From contig JAJTFB010000004.1 in assembly GCA_021300015.1 (NCBI GenBank), positions 1 through 64,000 on the forward strand: 64,000 nucleotides of DNA. Direction: 5' to 3'. Made by a program: the position numbers and the translations under genes. The notes under the pieces are model-generated. The model was not told the DNA's origin. It saw only the letters and a program-made list of their open reading frames with translations, and ran no database searches. Shown piece by piece: positions 44,701-52,539 of this stretch. The DNA is from Pirellula sp. GTDB taxonomy: Bacteria > Planctomycetota > Planctomycetia > Pirellulales > Pirellulaceae. Within the stretch, counting starts at the first letter, position 1, and every line of letters begins with the position of its first letter.

Positions 44701-45004
44701 TGCGACCTGGTTCGAATTCGCCTGGGACATCCAAGGAGGCGTTTTGGACCAATGCAACGACATTCGAATCTGGAATCCGCAGTGGTACATCGCATTCCAT
44801 CCGACCGACGAGGCTTGGAACGTCGAACTCGCGATCCCGATCAAGGAACTCATCGAGGATTCGACTATTCCCTGGGACAAACTCCCATGGGCTTTGAGCA
44901 TTCAGCGGCAACGCCCCTCTCTGAGCACTGAATTCCTGGTCGCCGGAGACAACGATCAATGGAGTCGCGACCAATGGCTCATAGTCAATCCCACCGAACC
45001 ATGA
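41750..45004 (+). CDS. Large exported mosaic protein: BNR/YCF48-like propeller, middle region, CBM9-like C-terminus
   Basis: 1084 residues from ATG 41750. A signal peptide ends near GFAQ (35), then a Pro/Glu/Ser/Arg-rich repetitive linker. Residues ~65-375 are YCF48/BNR-type blades (VVGDAGAILMTDDGGKQW, LFESIDGGRSW, LWHSIDGLRWQSI, LIWCSEDHGASW). Then ~380-520 has HEGQHQAAALVVHNRR and IRLHRPDVVFVEDLSS, recalling PIG-L deacetylases but without their AHPDD metal site. The C-terminal ~200 residues (HLDGLAEPELWDQA, VRLRIDIDRDYATWFEFAWD, WNVELAIPIKEL) look like a family 9-type carbohydrate-binding/DOMON fold. It is probably a secreted or surface glycan binder, not an enzyme I can name. Its stop overlaps the glycosyltransferase start by four bases. 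Confidence 0.7.
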   Translation: MDAQKKEHYRFEVLLTLALQILGSTLLLGTPGFAQALPRPETPRPETPRPESQRTESQRAEPVASLVDAKLHDCRMLSIDRAFVVGDAGAILMTDDGGKQWKSLSSGRSEYNYYAIGMEDRNGLIVGGTLEPATGRSIGIVLITQDEGKTWNPSDIPGLPRLLGLQRIKHRHWIAWGDWSDHFGSALFESIDGGRSWSPRPIPCGHLQSVAMSDEGSALIVDRASRVFFAADGVDFRSVAIDTDQFRPIRFCKLQPQGWWLGGDSAQLWHSIDGLRWQSIDLPIAKEDAPLVDLVQMKGGTDRMWIVGKPGNLIWCSEDHGASWIQQPTGVATVLLGLDSWNDQVLMACGRLGTILQSRNSGRSWRQTHASAQRTLGLSISATDQSIPWDALAYIAHEGQHQAAALVVHNRRFTEDLHHQLDRVSALECLASRIHLDHLTTHRGLPISDLPNGTKINDLAYYQRSSDALLRWMVQEIRLHRPDVVFVEDLSSSNMLRSANGALATQAVQLAGNPSFSPAKSLIEDQLGAWTVQRTIQRSESSGFSLAPSMVLKKSNQLLAKPLQPIRYYYASGCLPLDAQAPESLEGQVHYRLVNHKSATISHPLDGLVVQNDTKICDKPLLKIKLATLMASANATSRVSQLLQTRGSELYRENAWDESLLELIKPLSPESVLDVLWMVSQESRVQGNWHRWHAALQLILARFSNQEQQEMAYRELMTYTGSAEVEQLIRGQLRQQTDPSVQIATAPTSNAASPFGAQDSGVKPASYINESRLTPIARGTSERGFAKLLGGWPEGWQTKKSEPAWAWLIASRFRTSSWTRVGGLDPTSERGFWPAYYPQLGNWSGIYEQEQIVNAPPVGSLPIPRIPWTQNRPHLDGLAEPELWDQAIRLRLSTAWADETDTSTVRLCRDQDFLFVHLSSPRNRSSELASNSSQPQRSNPAFKGANTKDSKARELKAKDGTAKRDSMDPMLDHVRLRIDIDRDYATWFEFAWDIQGGVLDQCNDIRIWNPQWYIAFHPTDEAWNVELAIPIKELIEDSTIPWDKLPWALSIQRQRPSLSTEFLVAGDNDQWSRDQWLIVNPTEP
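41861..41935 (+). repeat. In-frame 15-bp degenerate tandem repeat
   Basis: Five 15-base units in a row; the first three share CCACGCCCTGAG, the last two CAGCGA and CCGAG. They encode PRPETPRPETPRPESQR-type linker repeats after the signal peptide of the mosaic protein. The frame is kept. Confidence 0.85.
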
Positions 45005-46266
45005 CGCCCCAGCTACGCAAGATCAAACTCGGTATCTGGTGCGATTACGGTGTGACGCTCGAGCCCTCCGAAGGGATCGGGGTTTTTGTCGCCAACCTCG
45101 TCGATGGTCTCCTCGGGCAACCTTCGATGGAAAAAATACTCCTGGTCTCCAAAGAGGGCCAAGAGCAACTGCTCGAACCCTTGAGGCAACTTGCACCCGA
45201 TCGCATCGAGGTCATCGGAAACTCCAAGCCGCCGTTCTATCTGCGTAAACCTTGGAAGACACTCAGGCAAGCCGACCGGCGCTGTATCGAGCGCACCGGA
45301 ACGAGCATCCGCGATCAAGGCCCCTTGGGGTGGACTTATCGATGGTTTGAACGTCAGGTCAACCACTCGAAAGCGAGTTGGCTCGAGGGTGTCGATCTTT
45401 GGCTGCTTCCCTACGTCGGGCTGGATCAGGAATTCAATAAGCCGACGGTCGTTATCGTTCACGACTTGGTCACCTACCATTTCTCCGACGGTACACCGCC
45501 GGAGAAACTCGAGTCGTTCAAGCGCTTGGTCAATCAAGTTACCGATCGAGCTAGGATCGTAGCCTGCATGTCGGATTTCATCTTGCACAAAGATCTGCAT
45601 GGAACCTTAGGCTTAGCTTCCGATAGGACTCGGATGGTTCGACCTGCGGTCCCCCGAGATTTCCGTCGTTCGTCCGAAGCGCCATCGATGCTGCCCGAGG
45701 GGATCCCTGCGGGCCGGTACCTTTTGTATCCTGCTGCCTTTCGGAACTATAAGAACCATCAACTGCTTCTTCGTGCCCTGCCTTCGATCAATCGCGATCA
45801 GCCGGATCCATGGCATGTGGTCTTTACAGGAATCACACAAACACCGCCGAATCTCCAAGACTTAATCAAGGATCTGCAGCTAGAGAGTTGGGTGCATGTG
45901 CTAGGCAAGGTCTCACGAGGAGAGCTCGAATCACTCTATCGCCATGCGTTTGCGACCGCCGTTCCGAGCTTGTACGAACAAGGCTCGTTTCCGCTGATGG
46001 AGGCCTTGTCGTTTGGATGTCCAATCCTCTCTTCAGATATTCCCTCGCTCCGCGAACAGCTTGCAGCCATGGGTCCAGATGCGATCTACTTTGACCCTCA
46101 TTCGGAATCGGATTTTGCGAGAGCCGTTTTGGAGTTGGAACAAGACCGCAGCGGCAAAATCGCCGGACAGCTCGCCGGTTTCCAAAGGATGAAGCAGCGG
46201 ACTTGGTCCGATGTCGCCGACGAGTGGTGCAAGATCTTTCACGCGATTTTGGAACCGAAGGTCTAA
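45001..46266 (+). CDS. Family 4 glycosyltransferase
   Basis: 421 residues from ATG 45001, which overlaps the stop of the mosaic protein (ATGA). It has the two Rossmann-like halves of the GT-B fold: the N-terminal acceptor domain with GIGVFVANLVDGLL, a middle VVIVHDLVTYHFSDG, and the C-terminal GT4 domain with GRYLLYPAAFRNYKNHQLLL, VHVLGKVSRGELESLYRHA and EQGSFPLMEALSFGCPIL, the EX7E motif that binds the nucleotide sugar. It uses an activated sugar to extend a glycan, in the cytoplasm or at the inner face of the membrane. Coupled to the mosaic protein, suggesting the two act on one surface glycan. Confidence 0.9.
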   Translation: MTPQLRKIKLGIWCDYGVTLEPSEGIGVFVANLVDGLLGQPSMEKILLVSKEGQEQLLEPLRQLAPDRIEVIGNSKPPFYLRKPWKTLRQADRRCIERTGTSIRDQGPLGWTYRWFERQVNHSKASWLEGVDLWLLPYVGLDQEFNKPTVVIVHDLVTYHFSDGTPPEKLESFKRLVNQVTDRARIVACMSDFILHKDLHGTLGLASDRTRMVRPAVPRDFRRSSEAPSMLPEGIPAGRYLLYPAAFRNYKNHQLLLRALPSINRDQPDPWHVVFTGITQTPPNLQDLIKDLQLESWVHVLGKVSRGELESLYRHAFATAVPSLYEQGSFPLMEALSFGCPILSSDIPSLREQLAAMGPDAIYFDPHSESDFARAVLELEQDRSGKIAGQLAGFQRMKQRTWSDVADEWCKIFHAILEPKV

Positions 46267-46278
46267 GTCCGACGATCG

Positions 46279-48105
46279 CTATTTCTTTTTGACCCTGCCC
46301 GTCTTCGGATCGACATCGATGTCCAGGATTTCGTTCTGATCGACGTAAAAGACAAACCCATTGAACATCTCGTCGACGGTCTGCGCCCCGTACTCGACAG
46401 TCGCCTTGGGGTCGGGGTTGTAAGGGTTAAACGGCGAGTTGTCGAAGTGAGCAACGGCTTGGATGGTCGTCCCCTTGGGATAGAGCTTCGTGCCGGGTGC
46501 GATTTCGTAGCCGAGTTGCCATTCAAAGTTGTAGTTAGGGATCTGCAGGAGCGTTTCCTGCGAACCGCTTCGATCCTTAGCATAGAACGTCATGTCTCGG
46601 CCTCGGACGTGCATATGGGTGAAGATGCCAAGCAGATCCGCATCGCGGGCTAGCTCATGCTCGGAGCTGATGCGGAATGCAGGATCCCCGGGCGGAATCT
46701 TCCAGCCCCGTGGGTCCAGAACGAAGTGGTAGAGTTGCTTGCGAATCTTTTCGCGAGGGAAACGCAATCCGACTTGGATCCGACTCTTTTGCTCCTGGCC
46801 CGTGGTGGTGTAGTGGATCTGCAAGCCCAAGGCAGAACCTGCCGGAAGCTTGTAAGCGACTTGGTTGTCGAACTTGGTCAAATCCATCGGCTGGCCGCCC
46901 GGAACATATCCGGTGATGAATGTCTCTTCGCTCGCCCCCTTGCTGGTCGCATAAGCCATATTGCAATGGTGAACGACAGCGGGATTCAAAGGTCGGATTT
47001 CAAAAGCGCTGACCCAGGTGTCGTTCAAAAACAGATGGGGCAAGACCACGTATTTGTAAGGAACAAACCCGGTCGCAGGAACCGTATGCTGTTCGAGGGT
47101 GGTGATGATCAAGTCCGGGGTGCCAATGCGCCATGGCGTTTGTTCGAATTCCGGTGGCACAGGAGCTTGCTCCTCCGAGCCCATCGCGCGCCCTGAGGCT
47201 AGCCACCTCTGAAGAGCTTCTTTTTGAGAATCGCTCAGCGAGCGGTCGTTTTGAAACTCGCCATGTTTTTTGTTCGCATACCAAGGAGGCATGGTCTCGT
47301 CGCGGATGACCTCTTGGATCATCTCCGCATGCCCTAAGACATCTTGAGGAGTCATCAACGAAAAGGGTGCTGCGGTTCCAGGACGATGGCACGATGTGCA
47401 ATGTTCAAGGATGATCGGCGCGATGTGCTCATGATAATTCAGCGTGGTTGTATTCGACTCGGCGGTCGCAGGTGCTCGACTGATCGCGCAGCCATCGGCA
47501 AGGGTCTCCGGGACACTCACAGGCTTGCCGGCCAAGTGTTCCTCTAGGGCAAGGCGCAGATCGGAACGCGATGCGTTGGGCTTGACCCCGCCTAGCCGTA
47601 TTTGATCGTCAACCCTGCCTCGGTAGATCAACCGGTACTCCGAGTCCAGGACTGCGACTTCTGGCGTACGGGTAATGCCGAGCATGCCCGCGACCTGAGC
47701 ATCGTAGTCCTTGATAAAAGCCCAAGGAGCTTGGAACTCGATGGCTTGGCTTGCCATGTCGCGAATCGTGTCGTTGAGTCCCACGTTGACGCAAACAAAC
47801 GCGACATCTTGCTTCGAGAATTGACTATGGAGTTCCGAGAGCTTGGGGAACGTCTTTTTGACGATCGGACAGTCGGAGGTCACAAAGGTCAGCACAAAGG
47901 CGCGATGAGGCCCGAGCTCCGATAGCTCGCGCCGGACCCCTCGGATGTCCTTGAAACGAAGCGCCTCGACCTTGGTTCCAATCGGTATTTTGGTGCCTAA
48001 GGATTCCTCGGCCCGCAGTGGAGTCCCAAGGGCAATGAAAATCCAGGCAAAGACCAAGGCGTTCGAAACACTCGATGCGAACCCAAAAACGTCTTTTGTT
48101 TTCAT
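46279..48105 (-). CDS. Redoxin / cytochrome c / copper-monooxygenase-like fusion
   Basis: 608 residues with a signal peptide. Residues ~40-195 are a thioredoxin/AhpC-like redoxin with a single Cys79 in FVTSDCPIVKK, lacking the second Cys of a thioredoxin. A cytochrome c-like motif EHCTSCHRPGTAAPF, with Cys236, Cys239 and His240, follows, and from about 330 the sequence resembles copper type II ascorbate-dependent monooxygenases (VVHHCNM, FTHMHVRGRDM), with the His pairs that bind copper. The combination is found in planctomycetes and related phyla. It probably works in the periplasm in an oxygen-dependent oxidation. Substrate unknown. It converges with the GT4 gene. Confidence 0.88.
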   Translation of the reverse strand: MKTKDVFGFASSVSNALVFAWIFIALGTPLRAEESLGTKIPIGTKVEALRFKDIRGVRRELSELGPHRAFVLTFVTSDCPIVKKTFPKLSELHSQFSKQDVAFVCVNVGLNDTIRDMASQAIEFQAPWAFIKDYDAQVAGMLGITRTPEVAVLDSEYRLIYRGRVDDQIRLGGVKPNASRSDLRLALEEHLAGKPVSVPETLADGCAISRAPATAESNTTTLNYHEHIAPIILEHCTSCHRPGTAAPFSLMTPQDVLGHAEMIQEVIRDETMPPWYANKKHGEFQNDRSLSDSQKEALQRWLASGRAMGSEEQAPVPPEFEQTPWRIGTPDLIITTLEQHTVPATGFVPYKYVVLPHLFLNDTWVSAFEIRPLNPAVVHHCNMAYATSKGASEETFITGYVPGGQPMDLTKFDNQVAYKLPAGSALGLQIHYTTTGQEQKSRIQVGLRFPREKIRKQLYHFVLDPRGWKIPPGDPAFRISSEHELARDADLLGIFTHMHVRGRDMTFYAKDRSGSQETLLQIPNYNFEWQLGYEIAPGTKLYPKGTTIQAVAHFDNSPFNPYNPDPKATVEYGAQTVDEMFNGFVFYVDQNEILDIDVDPKTGRVKKK

Positions 48106-48298
48106 CGCAAACCAATCCCAACGAAAAAGGGAAACCCAAAATCCCGCATCGAAATGCGTTTTGAACGTCCCGAGCCGGATTTTTATCTAGTGATCGAATC
48201 AACCAATTGTACTACAATCGGGGGGACTACTGATAGACTCGCTCAGGCTCTTCACGTCCACGGACTCTTCCATTCTGCTTGCTAGGGGTGAAACTACG

Positions 48299-48979
48299 AT
48301 GAATACGAACATGAAATTTTCGACCAACAGCATCCTCTCGCTAGGAATCATGGCTTCGGTGGGAATCATGGCTGTCGTCTCGACAGCATCCCCGGCACTT
48401 GCCCAACAGTCCTTCAGTTTCAGTTTTGGATCCTCGTCGGGATTCTCCTCAGGATCCCAGGGACCCAAGCAGGAGCGGTCTCCTGGCGAGGATCCAGAGA
48501 GTGGCTTGCCCTCGGCTAGCAGCAACGGCTTTCGAAATTCCCAGAGCCATTCGGTTACCAACGTCAACGGCCACTCCGTTGAAAAGTCCTTCGAGGAACG
48601 CGATGGCCAAAGCGTATCGATCACGCGTGTGCGAAATGGCAAGCAGGACGTGACGATCGAGGAGTCGCAAAAGGTTGGGATTCGTGTGACGATCAAGGAC
48701 ATGCAACGGGGTAAGGAAAAGAAATCTGAGTTCCAAGCCGATACGCGCAAGGCACTCAAGAGAAAGCATCCAGCGGCATTCGAGTGGGTGCGAAAATTCG
48801 CCGCTGAACCAAACGCAGGAAACATCGGGGCGGTACAAGGTCCTGAAGCGATGCAGATGATGCAAAAGCAACTCGAGCAAATGATCCGACAGTCCGATGA
48901 CCCAGCCTTAAAGCAACAGTTGCAAATGATGCTCGATCGGCTCGAAGCCGAGGGCAATGGTAAGCCTGCGAACAAGTAG
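48299..48979 (+). CDS. Hypothetical secreted helical protein
   Basis: 226 residues. The signal peptide ends SPALA-QQ near 35, with AGGGG about 8 bases before the ATG at 48299. A Ser/Gly/Phe-rich stretch (FSFSFGSSSGFSSGSQG) precedes a middle part with VEKSFEERDGQSVSITRV and a highly charged C-terminal helix, MQMMQKQLEQMIRQSDD and ALKQQLQMMLDRLEAE, that may form a coiled coil. I do not recognise it. Resembles small secreted planctomycete proteins. Single gene between the redoxin fusion (divergent) and the membrane protein. Confidence 0.65.
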   Translation: MNTNMKFSTNSILSLGIMASVGIMAVVSTASPALAQQSFSFSFGSSSGFSSGSQGPKQERSPGEDPESGLPSASSNGFRNSQSHSVTNVNGHSVEKSFEERDGQSVSITRVRNGKQDVTIEESQKVGIRVTIKDMQRGKEKKSEFQADTRKALKRKHPAAFEWVRKFAAEPNAGNIGAVQGPEAMQMMQKQLEQMIRQSDDPALKQQLQMMLDRLEAEGNGKPANK

Positions 48980-49043
48980 TCTTCGCCGGCGAGAGAGGTT
49001 GATGAAGAGAAGAAGGGAAGAGTTGAAAGCCGGGAAGAAGGGG

Positions 49044-49074
49044 AAACACAGAGGCACAGAGAACACAGAGGAAA
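49044..49074. repeat. Purine-rich intergenic repeat (ACAGAG type)
   Basis: Imperfect repeats of ACACAGAGG/ACAGAGAAC between the secreted protein and the membrane protein genes. This sequence type is common between genes in diverse bacteria. It resembles in style, but does not match, the ACACACGG arms at 4905-4987. Confidence 0.6.
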
Positions 49075-49116
49075 AGAGGGAGGGCGCAGCAGGGAGGAAA
49101 GAGGATGGAGGACTGA

Positions 49117-50046
49117 GTGTTGGCATGCTTTGAGAAGGATCCGCACAAGAAGGGCGATTGGTTGAACGTGCCATACCAAAATTGGGTGAATCGTGCGCAG
49201 AGTCTTGGGCTCAAGTCCCCGTTGGAACTGGCTTGCGTCCTTGCCCTTCTTGCCAGCGGTTTGATCCACGCTTGCTTGTTCTGGTTGATGGATCAATCCT
49301 GGGAGGACCCCCTCTCGTTTCGAAAAGCGACCCTTTTTGGACTCTCGACGGGTGTGACCCTATGGTCGTGCCTCTGGGCAATGGAAAAGATTCCATCCAA
49401 ACCCTCCGATCCTGCGATCCGAAATACGCTCTCGCTAACGCTGCTGCTTGAGGTTTTTCTCATCACCCTTCAAACATGGCGCAAGGAACAGAGCCACTTC
49501 AACCACCATGGGATGATCAACGGGTTGATCGAATTGGCGATGCTCTTGCTGATCTCTATCGCCGTTCTGGCTATTCTCCAAGTCACTTACCGCGCCTGGA
49601 AACCCCATGCCATCCATTCGTGCTCCCCAGCGATGCAAGGGGCTATTCGATGGGGAATGCTCCTGCTTTGTATCAGCATCCTCGTCGGCTACCTCATCAC
49701 ATGGATCGGACAATACCAAGCCCTTCGGGGCGATTCCCCAACCCTCTACGGCGCACGCGGAGTTCTGAAGTTTCCCCATGGGGCTGCACTCCACGCGATT
49801 CAAACGCTTGCCTTGGTAGCATGGATCTCGGACCGATGGAGAATACCAAAGGGCAAAGCCATCATCGATGCACTGACGCTTGGGCACTTTTGCTGGCTAG
49901 CTTACGCGATGTACCAGACATTCTCGGGAAAAGACCGATTTGAATTCGATGCTTTCAGCTTGTTGCTGATCATCGCGACGGCCCTGCTGAGCCTTGCAAG
50001 TCTTCGGTTTTGGTTGGCCGCCGGTCCGGGCTCAACGCACTCTTAA
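49117..50046 (+). CDS. Polytopic membrane protein of unknown function
   Basis: 309 residues from GTG 49117, with GGAGG 5 bases upstream. Eight or so hydrophobic segments follow an N-terminal amphipathic stretch. No motif I recognise; HGAALHAIQTLALVAW and GHFCWLAYAMYQ contain His and Trp in membrane helices, which could bind haem or metal, but this is a guess. It converges with the nuo-linked dehydrogenase gene by a 4-base overlap of their 3' ends. Function unknown. Confidence 0.6.
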   Translation: MLACFEKDPHKKGDWLNVPYQNWVNRAQSLGLKSPLELACVLALLASGLIHACLFWLMDQSWEDPLSFRKATLFGLSTGVTLWSCLWAMEKIPSKPSDPAIRNTLSLTLLLEVFLITLQTWRKEQSHFNHHGMINGLIELAMLLLISIAVLAILQVTYRAWKPHAIHSCSPAMQGAIRWGMLLLCISILVGYLITWIGQYQALRGDSPTLYGARGVLKFPHGAALHAIQTLALVAWISDRWRIPKGKAIIDALTLGHFCWLAYAMYQTFSGKDRFEFDAFSLLLIIATALLSLASLRFWLAAGPGSTHS

Positions 50047-51035
50047 AGCAATCCGTTTTCGATCCCCGATAGGATCGATTGCGTTTCGATGGCCAGCGAT
50101 AACGCTTCGAGCGATTCGTCGAACGTGCAAGTAGCCACCGATTCGACCAACCGTGCTTCTTGGAAGACGCCGACTCCGGCTTGTTCCGATCTTGCTTTGC
50201 CGTCGGAGCCATGCACCCAGAACCTTGGTTTTTCGATGTCCCAGGGCCTCAAGAAATCATCGCAGATCACGGATGCCTGAGTCCCTGCAATTTCGATCCA
50301 CTTTCGACCTGCCGCTTCGTAACCGCAATCCCAACTGGCAACCAACGAACGGTGCGCCTTGGGAGATTCCTTGAGTGCCGACTCCAATCTAGCCATGGAT
50401 TGGACTTGGTACCACGCCGAGGATGGTTCGTTGCCAACGCGTGTTCCTATGGAGAGGATCTGCGAAGGGCGAAAATCGGTAAACCACAGCGTCGAGTAGA
50501 CACAGTACCAACCCAAGTCGAGCAGGCAACCGCCACCGGCACTCGCGTCGCTTCGATGATCGCGACGTTGAAGAATTCCCCCGACCGTGCATGCAACGCT
50601 GATACGGCAGATTTCGCCGAGCTCCCCACTCTCGATCACGTTCCGCATCGCCATCGAACGGGGGTGATGGGGGAAGGCGGTCGCATGCACCAGCGGTATC
50701 TTGGTACGCAAGACCGCTTGGCGAATCTCTTCGGCTTGGTCTAGCGAAACGGCGAGCGCTTTCTCGCAGAGTACCCGCTTATGGGACTCGAGCGCTCGGA
50801 TCGCGTAGCGAGCGTGCAACGAAGGCGGCAAGGCGACGTACACCGCATCGACCAGATCGGACTCACAAGCGGCATCCAGGTCGGTCGTCACGTGCTCGAC
50901 ACCGAATCGGGTTTGCCAGTCGCGAAGTTTCGCAGGATCCCGACCGGCCGCCAAGACGATTTCGTGTCCAGCGGACCGAACGGCTTCGACCATTCGGTGG
51001 GTAACTCGACCTATTCCTACAAAGGCCCAGCGCAT
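50043..51035 (-). CDS. Gfo/Idh/MocA family oxidoreductase, cytoplasmic
   Basis: 330 residues from ATG 51035. The N-terminus MRWAFVGIGRVTHRMVEAV is the Rossmann NAD(P) site, and VLCEKALAVSLDQAEEI is a variant of the EKP motif (EKA). No signal peptide, in contrast to the Tat enzyme at 40146. The ATG overlaps the nuoN stop by one base (TGATG), so it is translated with the complex I operon. It probably dehydrogenates a sugar derivative, and its NADH could feed complex I, but that link is inference. Upstream frame is open but would overlap nuoN more. Confidence 0.88.
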   Translation of the reverse strand: MRWAFVGIGRVTHRMVEAVRSAGHEIVLAAGRDPAKLRDWQTRFGVEHVTTDLDAACESDLVDAVYVALPPSLHARYAIRALESHKRVLCEKALAVSLDQAEEIRQAVLRTKIPLVHATAFPHHPRSMAMRNVIESGELGEICRISVACTVGGILQRRDHRSDASAGGGCLLDLGWYCVYSTLWFTDFRPSQILSIGTRVGNEPSSAWYQVQSMARLESALKESPKAHRSLVASWDCGYEAAGRKWIEIAGTQASVICDDFLRPWDIEKPRFWVHGSDGKARSEQAGVGVFQEARLVESVATCTFDESLEALSLAIETQSILSGIENGLL

Positions 51036-52486
51036 CACATGGCCGATGGGACAAAGAACCAAAGGATCGTCAGTACCGTGCAGATGGTGTAGGCAAAGAA
51101 CAAGCTAGGACGAAATACCCGAAGCGGGACATTCGATTCGCTCTTGGCGTAGAGCGTGCTTAAGATCCGCCAGTAATAGCTCGCAGCGATCACCGCATTG
51201 ATGGCCATCAGGGCTCCCATCAGCATGCTGATCGAATCGGTTTGACGGTCGGCGACCGTTCCGACGAACACCATGAATTTGGCCCAGAAACCTGCGGTAA
51301 ACGGCAATCCGATCAAACTGATCAGAGCGACTGTCAAGCCGATCGATGCGGCGGGTCTGCGTTGAAACATGCCTGCGAGGTCCCCGATCAAATGGGACTT
51401 GCCCCCAGCGGCCTCGATCTCCCCTAGGCAAGCAAACAGCCCCAGGGTCATCGCTGCATAGGCTGCCAAATAGGAGTACATCACTCCGGGGCTTGCATCC
51501 TGCCGGATCAAAGCGACCAGAGCCAGCAGCAGGTAACCTGTATGGGCGACGCTCGAATAGGCCATCATGCGTCGGAGGTTGTTCTGAGCTACTGCAAGGA
51601 TATTGCCTACGCACATCGTCAACGCCGCGCATCCCAGTAGGACTGGAATGACGACACCGCTTGCACCTGGACTGAGCGTTCCTGTCCCGAGCAGTCGAAT
51701 CAGAGCAACGAACCCAGCCACCTTGGGCAGATAACTCATCACACCGGCCATCGTCACGCTGGTCCCCTCGAAAACGTCTGGAGCGTAAAAATGAAAAGGG
51801 ACGGCAGTGATCCGGAACGCGAGTCCGCAGATCGCTAGGAGCAGACCCAAGGCCATCAATCGCTTCCCTTCACCGAAAGAACCTTGGATGACCGCCAAGT
51901 TGGTCGAGCCACAAAACCCGAACAGGTAGCTTACTCCCAAGAGGAAGAAGCACGAGGCAAAGGCGCTCAGGAGAAAGTACTTCAGGGATGCTTCGGCCCC
52001 GGCGTTGTCGTTTCGGACAATTCCAAGCAGGATATACGTTGGGAAACTTACGAGCTCGAGCCCCAGGAACATCGACACCAAGTCGTTCGATGCACCGACG
52101 ATTGGAATCGCAGCCAGGATGATCAGCAGGCATCCGTAGTACTCGGCGAAGCGTCCTTTCGGAGCCGTCGACCAAGACATCAAGATGAGTATCAAGCCCC
52201 CAAGAAAGGTAAGCCTTTCTGCGGCCAGGGCCGAGGCATCGAATCGGAACAGTCCTAGGTCTGCATTACCGATCTCGGGGACACCTCGGTAGTATCGGGC
52301 AGCCATGGCTGCCAGCAGGCACATGAGGGATGCGACCGCGAAGTTGTTTCGCTGCGCGTAGATATCCTCCCGCTGCGACTTGCGTGTCAGTACCGAGGCG
52401 CACATGACCAAAGTTCCACCGATCAGAAGGATGATCTCAGGGGTCAGGTGGGTGGCAGCAGCTTTGGTGATTTGCATCAAATCCAC
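51035..52486 (-). CDS. nuoN: NADH-quinone oxidoreductase subunit N
   Basis: 483 residues, a 14-helix antiporter-like membrane subunit of complex I. Typical are LLGLELVSFPTYILLGIVRND near residue 150 and YSSVAHTGYLLLALVA; conserved Lys residues in the helices support proton pumping. GTG at 52486 has GAGG upstream; ATG 52477 is an alternative. It closes the nuo genes, 53 bases after nuoM, and is coupled to a dehydrogenase gene at its 3' end. Confidence 0.95.
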   Translation of the reverse strand: MDLMQITKAAATHLTPEIILLIGGTLVMCASVLTRKSQREDIYAQRNNFAVASLMCLLAAMAARYYRGVPEIGNADLGLFRFDASALAAERLTFLGGLILILMSWSTAPKGRFAEYYGCLLIILAAIPIVGASNDLVSMFLGLELVSFPTYILLGIVRNDNAGAEASLKYFLLSAFASCFFLLGVSYLFGFCGSTNLAVIQGSFGEGKRLMALGLLLAICGLAFRITAVPFHFYAPDVFEGTSVTMAGVMSYLPKVAGFVALIRLLGTGTLSPGASGVVIPVLLGCAALTMCVGNILAVAQNNLRRMMAYSSVAHTGYLLLALVALIRQDASPGVMYSYLAAYAAMTLGLFACLGEIEAAGGKSHLIGDLAGMFQRRPAASIGLTVALISLIGLPFTAGFWAKFMVFVGTVADRQTDSISMLMGALMAINAVIAASYYWRILSTLYAKSESNVPLRVFRPSLFFAYTICTVLTILWFFVPSAM

Positions 52487-52539
52487 GGTTGGGCCTCACG
52501 GGTTTTCGTTTTGCTGATTAGGTGATGGTTCATCATGGA

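Noticed and set aside
48199-49296. 365-residue minus-strand open frame over the secreted helical protein
   Set aside because: Runs through an intergenic purine-rich repeat and has a Ser/Phe-rich artefact composition; the plus-strand gene has a signal peptide and a ribosome-binding site.
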